Shown in pieces: positions 1 to 6,306 of a stretch of 11,451 nt of DNA; positions within the stretch are counted from its first letter, which is position 1; the number at the start of each line of letters is the position of its first letter. A program made the translations under genes and the position numbers. A model generated the notes under the pieces. The model made no database searches, had not been told where the DNA came from, and saw nothing but the letters and a program-made list of their open reading frames with translations. Source of the DNA: Candidatus Onthocola stercoravium (GTDB lineage Bacteria > Bacillota_I > Bacilli_A > RF39 > UBA660); the NCBI GenBank assembly GCA_018711775.1, contig DVHV01000017.1:1-11451 (forward strand). Reading direction: 5' to 3'.

Positions 1-1
1 T

Positions 2-244
2 ATGTTTAAAAGAAAACTTTATGAAAAAGAAAGTATTAAGTATTACCGAAGAGGATTTTTAGATGGCATAACATTTACAACAGAATTTTTGAAACACACT
101 AATTATGATGAAACATTACTATTTTTAAATAATACTTTAAATAATTTAGATTACTATGCTAAAAAATATCAAATGAATAAACGGGATTTAAAGAAAAATA
201 CTGAAGTATTAATACGTAATCTTCAGTATTTTTATAATGAGTAA
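2..244 (+). CDS. Small hypothetical protein (80 aa, possibly 5'-truncated by the window edge)
   Basis: I do not recognise this protein. It is short, highly charged and rich in Lys, Asn and Tyr. It has no signal peptide, membrane segment or Cys cluster, and it looks soluble and mostly helical. A YYRRGFLDG stretch near residues 14-22 is the only distinctive patch. The ATG lies at base 2, so no ribosome binding site is visible and the true start may lie upstream, outside the window. The last 50 coding bases contain a strong hairpin that doubles as a terminator. The 3' end overlaps the convergent regulator gene by 13 bases. Codon use matches the rest of the AT-rich window, which supports real coding, but no function can be assigned. 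Confidence 0.55.
   Translation: MFKRKLYEKESIKYYRRGFLDGITFTTEFLKHTNYDETLLFLNNTLNNLDYYAKKYQMNKRDLKKNTEVLIRNLQYFYNE
194..233. terminator. Bidirectional intrinsic terminator between convergent genes
   Basis: A perfect 13-bp inverted repeat pairs AAAAATACTGAAG (194-206) with CTTCAGTATTTTT (221-233). The 14-nt loop can form a further 4-bp inner stem (ATTA/TAAT). The arm ends give a T-tract on both strands, and on the minus strand it continues as TTTTTCTTT. It can therefore end transcripts of the plus-strand gene (2-244) and the minus-strand regulator (232-672). It lies inside the 3' coding end of the first and just beyond the stop of the second. Confidence 0.75.
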
Positions 245-672
245 CACATATCACTTAAAGTCACATTGAAAAATTTAGCCAACTCATATAAATTAGGTAA
301 TGATATTTTAGTTATTCCTTTTTCCCATCTTACGATACAGGCTTGTGTTACTTTCATTTTATTCGCTAAATAACTTTGTGAATAATTATTTTTTATTCGC
401 AATTTTTTTATATTTTCTCCCAATATTTTATAACTAAATTCTTTATTTATATTACATTTCCTATTATTACTTAATCCTAGTACATAATCTATACTATATC
501 CAAAGTAATTAGCAAAATTACATAATTGCTCAACACTCATAAATGAAAGACCAATTTCCCACATCGAATAAGTCGATCTATTTACTCCTATAATACTAGA
601 CATTTGCTCTTGTGTTATATCTTTATCTTCTCTAATGTCTTTAATCCTAGTTGTATCAATCACTTGTATCAC
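232..672 (-). CDS. Tandem helix-turn-helix (XRE/Cro-CI family) transcriptional regulator
   Basis: This 146-residue protein contains two XRE-type HTH domains and little else. The first (about residues 10-66) has the pattern ITQEQMSSIIGVNRSTYSMWE followed by IDYVLGLS. The second (about 84-143) has YSQSYLANKMKVTQACIVRWEKG followed by the usual LYELAKFFNV helix. There is no peptidase or effector domain, so it is probably a DNA-binding repressor with two recognition heads, or a small dimer binding paired sites. The longest frame begins at a GTG (672-670). A second GTG at 663-661 has an AGGTGA ribosome-binding-like sequence five bases upstream and is at least as likely. It is divergent from the surface-protein gene at 784. 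Paired TTTGCCAATTT repeats between them are candidate operators. Its target is inferred from position only. Confidence 0.85.
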   Translation of the reverse strand: MIQVIDTTRIKDIREDKDITQEQMSSIIGVNRSTYSMWEIGLSFMSVEQLCNFANYFGYSIDYVLGLSNNRKCNINKEFSYKILGENIKKLRIKNNYSQSYLANKMKVTQACIVRWEKGITKISLPNLYELAKFFNVTLSDMCYSL

Positions 673-711
673 CTAGTATTATTTTCCCATTAAGAAAAAA
701 AATATACTTAA

Positions 712-745
712 TTTGCCAATTTTAGTTATACATTTTTGCCAATTT
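712..745. promoter_or_regulatory. Direct repeat TTTGCCAATTT x2: candidate operator
   Basis: Two identical 11-bp copies, TTTGCCAATTT, occur at 712-722 and 735-745, a period of 23 bp (about two helical turns). The second copy sits between the -35 and -10 elements of the promoter for the gene at 784. The first lies just upstream of that -35. A protein bound at both would block the promoter. The adjacent tandem-HTH regulator is the obvious candidate binder, but that is inference. Confidence 0.5.
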
Positions 746-755
746 GTGTTATAAT
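727..755 (+). promoter_or_regulatory. Promoter for the surface-protein gene at 784
   Basis: A perfect -10 TATAAT lies at 750-755, preceded by an extended -10 TGT (747-749). TATACA (727-732, 4 of 6 consensus bases) stands 17 bp upstream as the -35. The start codon at 784 follows an AGGAG site at 771-775 with an 8-base gap. The second TTTGCCAATTT repeat lies inside the spacer, which suggests repression. Confidence 0.65.
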
Positions 756-783
756 CAACTTATAGTAGTAAGGAGTAGGTAGT

Positions 784-1143
784 ATGACTAAAAGAAAAAT
801 AATTGTTTTTTCTACAGTTATAGGTATTGTATTAACAACTTTAATAATAACAAACTATTTAAACAATGATGGAGTAGTAATAGCAAGTGGTAAAAGTGAA
901 GAAAGTGTTAATAATAAAACATTTTCTTTAATGTTAGAAACATCTGCAGGTTCAGGAGAATATCAAGTATCTACCGATACCACCTGGCCGGGCTCTGGTT
1001 ATGAGTACAATGAAAATTTATCGAGTTGTGAAAATGGTAGTACTCTTATCTGGAATGAAGAAACTAGGTCAGTTTCTCTAAAAGCCAATATTTCTGATAA
1101 GTGCTACATCTTTTCACGGAGTGTCAGGACAAAATCTAGTTAA
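784..1143 (+). CDS. N-terminal part of a split membrane-anchored surface protein
   Basis: These 119 residues begin with a short basic start and one hydrophobic segment (about 7-24). This is a signal anchor that would leave the rest outside the cell. A small extracytoplasmic domain follows, with a TWPGSGYEYNENLSSC stretch and a second Cys in DKCYI, probably a disulfide pair. I recall this N-terminal layout from large paralogous families of secreted proteins in gut Firmicutes. The start is well supported by AGGAG at 771-775 and a good promoter. After DKCYI the frame runs into an unrelated tail (FSRSVRTKSS) and stops at 1143. The matching continuation is in the next frame from about 1112. Removing one T from the TTTT run at 1111-1114 would join the two. 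The gene is probably broken, or this is a sequencing or assembly error. Confidence 0.7.
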   Translation: MTKRKIIVFSTVIGIVLTTLIITNYLNNDGVVIASGKSEESVNNKTFSLMLETSAGSGEYQVSTDTTWPGSGYEYNENLSSCENGSTLIWNEETRSVSLKANISDKCYIFSRSVRTKSS

Positions 1144-1792
1144 GATAATTAGAAATGATTCAATCGGAGGATTAGCATGGCATAAATCAAATAGGAATGA
1201 TTGGACAGCATCGAGTTTGATGAATTTACTAAATGGAGCATACTTAAATAGTGAAAATGGCACCGGCGGAGAATATTGTTATGGATTTTCAACAACACCA
1301 TCCAATTGTGATTATACAGAAACAGGAATAAACGATACATATAGGGCAATGATAGAAAATGTCACATGGTATTTGGGAGGATATTCAAGTACAAGTGCAA
1401 CAACAGAAGCTTTCTATGGCTATGAAAGAGGAGATACAGTATATAGTGGAAGACCAACGGAAACTACAGGTTATATAGGACTTATGTATCCAAGTGATTA
1501 TGGGTATAGTGTGCTAGCAAGTAGTTGTGCCAGAACAACCAATTTAGATGATTATGATTCAGCAACATGTGCTGGTCAAAGTTGGTTATATGGCCAAGGT
1601 GATGAATGGACAATTAGTCCGATTTCGTCGAACGGTAACCTCGTGTTTTATGTGAACGACGGCGGCGGCCGCTTGAACATCAGCGTCGCTTACAACGGGT
1701 ATGACGCTAGACCTGTCTTATATCTTAACTCTAATGTATATGTTATCGATGGAAATGGGTCTATAAGTGATCCATACATTATAGGAATGTGA
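1121..1792 (+). CDS. C-terminal part of the split surface protein, ending in a C-type-lectin-like variable domain
   Basis: This frame is open from 1082. The GTG at 1121 is the first plausible start but has no properly spaced ribosome binding site, so it is more likely the 3' half of the gene that begins at 784. The protein is rich in Trp, Tyr, Asn, Gly and Ser, with paired Cys, as expected for a secreted domain. Residues 167-198 contain WTISP at the start, a region of variable appearance, and ARPVLYL at the end. The ending resembles the GFRP-type close of C-type-lectin-fold target proteins in diversity-generating retroelements. Codons inside this region are strikingly different from the rest (see the entry at 1625). 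The joint with the upstream half appears to lack the segment usual in family members as I remember them, so an internal deletion plus a frame change is possible. The stop codon lies in the loop of a terminator hairpin. Confidence 0.7.
   Translation: MSGQNLVKIIRNDSIGGLAWHKSNRNDWTASSLMNLLNGAYLNSENGTGGEYCYGFSTTPSNCDYTETGINDTYRAMIENVTWYLGGYSSTSATTEAFYGYERGDTVYSGRPTETTGYIGLMYPSDYGYSVLASSCARTTNLDDYDSATCAGQSWLYGQGDEWTISPISSNGNLVFYVNDGGGRLNISVAYNGYDARPVLYLNSNVYVIDGNGSISDPYIIGM
1625..1711 (+). other. Putative DGR variable repeat (VR) in the surface protein
   Basis: From TCG at 1625 to GAC at 1705, 16 of 27 codons end in C. They are AAC, CTC, GAC, GGC, CGC, ATC, AGC, GTC and TAC. All are reachable from AAC by changing only its two adenines. 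In the preceding 166 codons of the same frame only 13 end in C. Hand-counted GC is 45 of 81 bases (about 56%) in a window near 30%. Unchanged-looking codons between them are also GC-ending (TCG, GTG, TTG). DGRs copy a template repeat rich in AAC codons with adenine-specific errors, and this produces exactly such NNC blocks. Position fits too: it is the last domain of a secreted protein, close to the stop. No template repeat or reverse transcriptase is in the window, so the assignment rests on the codon signature. Confidence 0.7.
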
Positions 1793-1813
1793 AAATCATT
1801 CCTTTTTATTATT
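1783..1813 (+). terminator. Intrinsic terminator of the surface-protein gene
   Basis: A perfect 7-bp stem pairs AGGAATG (1783-1789) with CATTCCT (1797-1803), with a 7-nt loop, followed by TTTTATTATTTT. The stop codon TGA (1790-1792) is the first part of the loop. Hairpins downstream of variable repeats are known to help retrohoming in some DGRs. Here the T-tract makes termination the primary reading. Confidence 0.75.
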
Positions 1814-1818
1814 TTGTG

Positions 1819-1837
1819 TGGTAAAATAAGGGTGGAG
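1819..1837 (+). promoter_or_regulatory. Extended -10 promoter and RBS for the gltX operon
   Basis: TAAAAT (1822-1827) is preceded by TGG (1819-1821), forming an extended -10 element. No convincing -35 is visible at the usual distance, which an extended -10 can tolerate. GGTGGAG (1831-1837) is the likely ribosome binding site for the ATG at 1847. The upstream terminator isolates this unit from the surface-protein gene. The gap is too short for a T-box leader. Confidence 0.5.
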
Positions 1838-1846
1838 TTGAGGTTT

Positions 1847-3262
1847 ATGAAAGTTAGAACACGTTTTGCACCTAGTCCAACTGGGTATATGCACATTGGT
1901 AATTTAAGAACAGCCATATTTGAGTATTTGTTGGCGCGTAAATATGATGGATCATTCATCCTTCGTATTGAAGATACTGATCAAACTAGAGAAGTTGAAG
2001 GTGCAATTGACTTTATTTATAAAACATTAGAATTATGTGGATTTAAAATAGATGAAGGACCTAATAACGATAAAGGATATGGTCCATATATTCAAAGTGA
2101 ACGTAAAGAGATTTACAAAAAATATGCTGAAGAATTAGTAGAAAAGGGTAAAGCCTATTATTGTTTTTGTTCAGAAGAAGAATTAAACACCATGCGTGAA
2201 AGAGCAAATGCTCGTCATAAACCATTTTTATATGATGGCAGATGTTCTCGTTTAAGCAAAGAAAAAATCAAAGAAAATTTAGATAAAGGAATACCTTATG
2301 TAATTAGACAAAAGATGCCTAAGACTGGAGTAACTGTTGTTGAAGATTTAATCTATGGTAAAATAAAAATTGATAATAGTATTCTAGATGACCAAATACT
2401 TCTTAAAAGTGATGGTTTTCCAACTTATAACTTTGCCAATGTAATTGATGACCATTTAATGGAAATAACTCATGTAATTCGTGGTAAAGAATACTTAGAT
2501 CAAACTGCCAAATACAACCTTTTATATGAAGCATTCGGTTGGGAAAAACCAACATATATCCATGTTGCTATGGTTCTTGGTGAAGATGGTAACAAATTAT
2601 CCAAACGTAATGGTGATGCTTCATTCATGGATCTTTACAATGAAGGATATATTCCTGCAGCCATTGTCAACTATTTAAGTCTACTTGGCTGGAGTCCTGC
2701 AAGTAATCAAGAAGTATTTACAATGGATGAATTAATTAGTAATTTTGATGAATCGAGAATTAGTAAATCATCAAGTCAATATGATGTAAAAAAATTACAA
2801 TGGTTTAATCATCAATACATTAAAAATATGCCTGATGAAGAATACTTAAATTGGATAAAAAAATATTTTACTCGAGATGTATCCGATAAAAGTGGATATT
2901 GGGTAGATAAACTATTACTTATATATAAAGACCATTTAAATTACGGTAAAGAAATAGATACATTAACTGAAAACTTTTTTGTTAAAGATATTAATATTGA
3001 TGAAGAAGCAAAAGAATTCATGGCAAGTGACCCAAAAACTTTAGAAGTAACTGAATGTTTTTGCAAGGAAATTGAAAATATTGAATGGAATGTTGATGCT
3101 ATCAACAATGCTATAAATAATGTTAAAAATAATTTAAATGTGAAAGGAAAATTACTTTATATGCCAATTCGTATTAAAGCAAGTGGCTTAATGCATGGGC
3201 CAGAACTTGCTGATACAATTTATTTAATTGGTAGAGATACAGTAATAGAAAGACTAAAATGA
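1847..3262 (+). CDS. gltX: Glutamyl-tRNA synthetase
   Basis: This cytoplasmic class I aminoacyl-tRNA synthetase joins glutamate to tRNA(Glu) using ATP. Counting from the ATG at 1847, the 471-residue protein opens with MKVRTRFAPSPTG and the HIGH-type motif HIGN at 16-19. The second ATP signature is KLSKR at 250-254. Cys106, Cys108 and Cys133 match the zinc-knuckle region seen in many bacterial enzymes. The C-terminal third is the helical anticodon-binding part. Length is normal for the family. The frame extends upstream to a TTG at 1814, but the ATG at 1847 fits the conserved N-terminus and has GGTGGAG upstream. The stop overlaps the next start by four bases (ATGA), so translation is probably coupled. 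Whether it also charges tRNA(Gln), as in many Firmicutes that rely on GatCAB, cannot be told from this window. Confidence 0.97.
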   Translation: MKVRTRFAPSPTGYMHIGNLRTAIFEYLLARKYDGSFILRIEDTDQTREVEGAIDFIYKTLELCGFKIDEGPNNDKGYGPYIQSERKEIYKKYAEELVEKGKAYYCFCSEEELNTMRERANARHKPFLYDGRCSRLSKEKIKENLDKGIPYVIRQKMPKTGVTVVEDLIYGKIKIDNSILDDQILLKSDGFPTYNFANVIDDHLMEITHVIRGKEYLDQTAKYNLLYEAFGWEKPTYIHVAMVLGEDGNKLSKRNGDASFMDLYNEGYIPAAIVNYLSLLGWSPASNQEVFTMDELISNFDESRISKSSSQYDVKKLQWFNHQYIKNMPDEEYLNWIKKYFTRDVSDKSGYWVDKLLLIYKDHLNYGKEIDTLTENFFVKDINIDEEAKEFMASDPKTLEVTECFCKEIENIEWNVDAINNAINNVKNNLNVKGKLLYMPIRIKASGLMHGPELADTIYLIGRDTVIERLK

Positions 3263-3660
3263 AAAAAGCAATAAGAATAATTACGGGGTTGGTAATAGTA
3301 GGTTTATTAATATTTGGAATATATAAAGTATTTATTGATTGTGAAAGAACCAATACTTTTTATGATAAATATTTTACCTTAGATGAAATGGACTATGCTG
3401 TTTTAGAAGATGAATTAATTGTTAAATTATTAGATATTAAAGATAATCGTTGTCTTGATGCTGATTGTGATAGAGAGGGTCAATATTTAGTTAAATTATT
3501 GGTTTTAAATGAGGCTAAAATTGCATATGTTGAATTAGGTACATTAGAACCTACTTCCTTTAAACTAGAAAAAATAAGTTTGGAGTATACTCTCAATTTA
3601 ATAAGAGTAGATGAAAATGGTGCCACTTTAACTGTTACTCCAAATGTAGAAGAAGAATAG
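3259..3660 (+). CDS. Small membrane-anchored protein of unknown function
   Basis: I do not recognise this 133-residue protein. A short basic N-terminus (MKKAIR) is followed by one hydrophobic helix at about residues 7-26, and the remaining ~105 residues are probably outside the membrane. The outer part contains Cys28 just after the helix, then a Cys-x4-Cys pair in NRCLDADCDREG (about 64-69). Alternating hydrophobic and charged residues afterwards suggest beta strands. The Cys28 context (FIDCER) is not a classical lipobox and lies after a long helix, so a lipoprotein is unlikely. The gene overlaps gltX by four bases and is seven bases before cysS, so it is co-transcribed with both synthetases. 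This position does not reveal a role, and no aminoacylation-related motif is visible. Confidence 0.75.
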   Translation: MKKAIRIITGLVIVGLLIFGIYKVFIDCERTNTFYDKYFTLDEMDYAVLEDELIVKLLDIKDNRCLDADCDREGQYLVKLLVLNEAKIAYVELGTLEPTSFKLEKISLEYTLNLIRVDENGATLTVTPNVEEE

Positions 3661-3667
3661 GTGCGTT

Positions 3668-5056
3668 ATGAAAATATATAATACATTGACAAGAAAAATT
3701 GAGGACTTTGTTCCTTGGAATGAATCAGAAGTTTCATTTTATACTTGTGGTCCAACTGTTTATCACTATGCTCACATTGGAAACATGCGCAATTATATTG
3801 GTCATGATATTTTAGATAAAACACTAAGATATTTAGGTTACAATGTCAAAAGAGTTATGAACATCACAGATGTTGGACACTTAACTAGTGATTCCGATTC
3901 CGGGGATGATAAAATGGTTAGTAGTGCCAAGAAGGAAAATAAAACAGTTATGGACATTGCTAAGTTTTATACTGATGCTTTTTTCCGTGATTTTGAACTT
4001 CTTAATAATAGAATGCCTGATATAGTTAGTCCTGCAACTGCTAATATTGATGAATATATCAAAATAATTACCAAATTATTAGAAACAGGATTTGCTTATA
4101 AATCCGGAGGAAATATTTATTTTGATACTACTAAATTAGATGATTATTATCAACTAACTAACCATAAAGCCGACGAAATGGTCGTGGGGGTACGTGAAGG
4201 TGTTGAAGAAGATCAATCGAAGAAAAACCAAAATGACTTTGTTTTATGGTTTACTAAATCTAAATTTGATTCTCAAGAGTTAAAATGGGATAGTCCATGG
4301 GGACTAGGTTATCCCGGTTGGCATATTGAATGTACGGGAATAAGCATTAAATACTTAGGAGAATACTTAGATATTCATGGTGGTGGAGTAGATAACATTT
4401 TTCCACATCACACTAATGAAATTGCTCAAAGTGAATCATATTTAGGTCATAAATGGTGCAACTATTGGTTCCATAATGAACATTTAAATGATGAATCTGG
4501 CAAAATGAGTAAAAGCCATGGTGCTATTCTTACAGTTAGTGTCCTAAAAGAAAAGGGATATAATCCACTATCTTTCAGATATATGTGCTTACTTAGTCAC
4601 TATCGCCGTCAATTAGTGTTTTCTTACCCCTCACTAGATGGTGCTGAAAATGCTTATAAGAAACTTTTAGGTCGTACTAGTGCTTTAAAGTTCGGTGAAA
4701 ATGTTGATGAAAAAGCCTATAGCGAATGGGACAACAAATTCAAAAGTTGCCTTGAAGATGATTTAAATACTGCTAATGCATTAACAACACTTTATGATTT
4801 ATTGAAAAGTGATTTAAATGATGATACTAAATATCATTTAGTAAGTAGTTGGGATGAAGTGTTAAGTCTAGATTTATTAAAAAAAGAAACAGTAAAACAC
4901 GAAAAAGAAGATTATATTTTACAAAAGATTCAAGAAAGAAATGAAGCCAAGAAAAACAAAGATTATGCTACTGCTGATGCTATTAGAGAAGAATTATTGA
5001 ACATGGGAGTTATTTTAAAAGATACTCGTGAAGGAACAACCTACGAATTAAAATAA
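3668..5056 (+). CDS. cysS: Cysteinyl-tRNA synthetase
   Basis: This cytoplasmic class I synthetase charges tRNA(Cys) with cysteine. The 462-residue length is typical. YTCGPTVYHYAHIGN at 25-39 combines zinc ligand Cys27 with the HIGH-type motif (36-39). The other zinc ligands are Cys222 (GWHIECTG), His247 and Glu251 (FPHHTNEIAQSE), matching the known bacterial set. KMSKS is at 279-283. The C-terminal helical anticodon-binding region ends near NKDYATADAIREEL, a pattern common at the CysRS C-terminus. The start has AGGTG at 3659-3663 with a 4-base gap. In Bacillus, gltX and cysS are also close neighbours (with cysE between). Here a small membrane protein takes that place and the usual downstream mrnC-type gene is absent. 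The stop overlaps the next ATG by one base (TAATG). Confidence 0.97.
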   Translation: MKIYNTLTRKIEDFVPWNESEVSFYTCGPTVYHYAHIGNMRNYIGHDILDKTLRYLGYNVKRVMNITDVGHLTSDSDSGDDKMVSSAKKENKTVMDIAKFYTDAFFRDFELLNNRMPDIVSPATANIDEYIKIITKLLETGFAYKSGGNIYFDTTKLDDYYQLTNHKADEMVVGVREGVEEDQSKKNQNDFVLWFTKSKFDSQELKWDSPWGLGYPGWHIECTGISIKYLGEYLDIHGGGVDNIFPHHTNEIAQSESYLGHKWCNYWFHNEHLNDESGKMSKSHGAILTVSVLKEKGYNPLSFRYMCLLSHYRRQLVFSYPSLDGAENAYKKLLGRTSALKFGENVDEKAYSEWDNKFKSCLEDDLNTANALTTLYDLLKSDLNDDTKYHLVSSWDEVLSLDLLKKETVKHEKEDYILQKIQERNEAKKNKDYATADAIREELLNMGVILKDTREGTTYELK

Positions 5057-6237
5057 TGAAGAAATTATCATATTTAATAATTCTTCTTCTTTTTGTTCCT
5101 ACCATTGTTTTTGCATCTAGCTTTGATATCACTGCTGATAAAGTAATCCTTTACAATTTAAATGATGATACTATCCTTTATGAACAAAATAGTAACGAAC
5201 AAACAAACATTGCCAGTCTCACTAAGATTATGACTGCACTTGTTGCTATTGAAAATATTGACGATTATGATGAGTATGTGACCATAACTGCTAAGGATTT
5301 TGAAGGGACTAATGGATACTCGAAAGCGGGATTTAGCATCGGAGACCAAGTTACTTATCGTGATTTACTTTATGGCATATTACTTCCTAGTGGGGCAGAT
5401 GCCGTTAATGCTATTGTCAATAATACTTTAGGTTATGATGCTTTTATTGATGCCATGAATAATAAAGCCCAAGAAATTGGCCTTGAAAATACATCTTTTT
5501 CTAATCCTGTTGGTAAAGATGCTACTGATAATTATTCAACTGCTAGTGATATAGCCAAGTTACTGAAGTATGCTCTGCAAAATGAATTGTTTAAAGAGAT
5601 ATTTACTACTAAAGAATACATTACATCTAATGGTATAAATTTAGAATGTACTTTATATCCTTATAAAGATATTTTAGATATCGATATGATTGATGGCTCA
5701 AAAAGTGGCTTTACTCGGGGGGCAGGTCGTTGTCTTGCCTCAATTACCACATTAAATGGGGTAGATTATTTATTAGTTGTAATTCATTCAACAACTGATC
5801 AAAATTATAGTGCAGTATTAGATTCAATAACTATTTATGATTATTATAATGATAATTATAGTTATCAAACAATTTTAACAACTAATGATGTTATCAAAAC
5901 TATTCCTGTTAAATGGAGTAAAGTGAGTACATATAATATAACTAGTCCAGAAAATGTCGAACTATATTTAGAAAATAATACATCTGATGACTTAGTAATA
6001 AACTATGAAGGGGTTACTGAAATAAAAGAATTTACTAAAAAAGGAACTAAACTTGGAACAATTACCATATCTGATGGCAATGAAATATTATATACCGCTG
6101 ATGTAACATTAGATTATGATATTTCTTATTATAACCCTTTTGTTTTTGGTGCAGGTATATTAATTGGCTTATTTATTTTATTTATAATATTTAAAATTAT
6201 TAAAAGAAAAAGAAGACGTCGTAGAAAGAGAAGATAG
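5056..6237 (+). CDS. D-alanyl-D-alanine carboxypeptidase (peptidase S11, low-molecular-weight PBP)
   Basis: This exported serine enzyme trims the terminal D-alanine from peptidoglycan pentapeptides. A signal peptide covers about residues 1-20, cleaved near VFA-SSF. The catalytic SxxK motif is SLTK (54-57) and the KTG-type motif is KSG (216-218, in DGSKSGFTRGAGRC). The middle motif, normally SxN, reads SGA (112-114) in LPSGADAVNA, a variant I have seen in some Firmicutes relatives. A C-terminal beta-rich domain follows (about 260-350). Instead of the usual amphipathic anchor helix there is a clear transmembrane segment (about 360-382), then an 11-residue tail made only of Lys and Arg, presumably cytoplasmic. 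It overlaps cysS by one base and is the last gene of the operon. It is similar to DacA/DacF, but orthology to a named gene is not certain. Confidence 0.92.
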   Translation: MKKLSYLIILLLFVPTIVFASSFDITADKVILYNLNDDTILYEQNSNEQTNIASLTKIMTALVAIENIDDYDEYVTITAKDFEGTNGYSKAGFSIGDQVTYRDLLYGILLPSGADAVNAIVNNTLGYDAFIDAMNNKAQEIGLENTSFSNPVGKDATDNYSTASDIAKLLKYALQNELFKEIFTTKEYITSNGINLECTLYPYKDILDIDMIDGSKSGFTRGAGRCLASITTLNGVDYLLVVIHSTTDQNYSAVLDSITIYDYYNDNYSYQTILTTNDVIKTIPVKWSKVSTYNITSPENVELYLENNTSDDLVINYEGVTEIKEFTKKGTKLGTITISDGNEILYTADVTLDYDISYYNPFVFGAGILIGLFILFIIFKIIKRKRRRRRKRR

Positions 6238-6273
6238 TGTAAAGTAATTTACAAATAATATCTTTTCTTTTTT
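6238..6273 (+). terminator. Weak candidate terminator after the carboxypeptidase gene
   Basis: A 6-bp perfect stem, TGTAAA (6238-6243) and TTTACA (6248-6253), with a GTAA loop starts right after the stop codon. The T-rich tract (TCTTTTCTTTTTTTC) begins only about eight bases after the stem, and the stem is AT-rich. Termination here is probably partial. Confidence 0.35.
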
Positions 6274-6281
6274 TCATAGTG

Positions 6282-6299
6282 TATAATATTAAAAAGGAG
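6282..6299 (+). promoter_or_regulatory. -10 element and RBS for uppS
   Basis: A consensus TATAAT lies at 6282-6287, about 20 bases before the start codon. AGGAG (6295-6299) is well spaced at seven bases from the ATG at 6307. The -35 region is poor. The site likely starts the uppS, small protein and ldh unit, perhaps in addition to read-through from upstream. Confidence 0.5.
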
Positions 6300-6306
6300 A
6301 AATTTT

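Noticed and set aside
1105..1125. Programmed ribosomal frameshift joining the two halves of the surface protein
   Set aside because: The slip site would be only a TTTT run. There is no classical heptamer, upstream Shine-Dalgarno stimulator or clear downstream structure. A mutation, deletion or sequencing error is simpler.
1149..1349. Minus-strand open frame opposite the surface-protein gene
   Set aside because: No ribosome binding site. It mirrors the Asn- and Ser-rich plus-strand gene, so it is a shadow frame. The same applies to minus-strand frames at 1690-1959, 5158-5349 and 10965-11198.
1619..1717. GC-rich patch as a horizontally acquired fragment
   Set aside because: Only about 30 codons are affected, the flanking protein frame continues unchanged, and the bias is specific to NNC codons derivable from AAC. 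Transfer would not create this pattern, while adenine-directed mutagenesis would.
1793..1846. T-box riboswitch upstream of gltX
   Set aside because: tRNA-synthetase genes in Firmicutes often have one, but only about 54 bases separate the previous stop from the ATG and they hold a terminator and an extended -10. There is no room for a T-box, and cysS is preceded directly by another gene.
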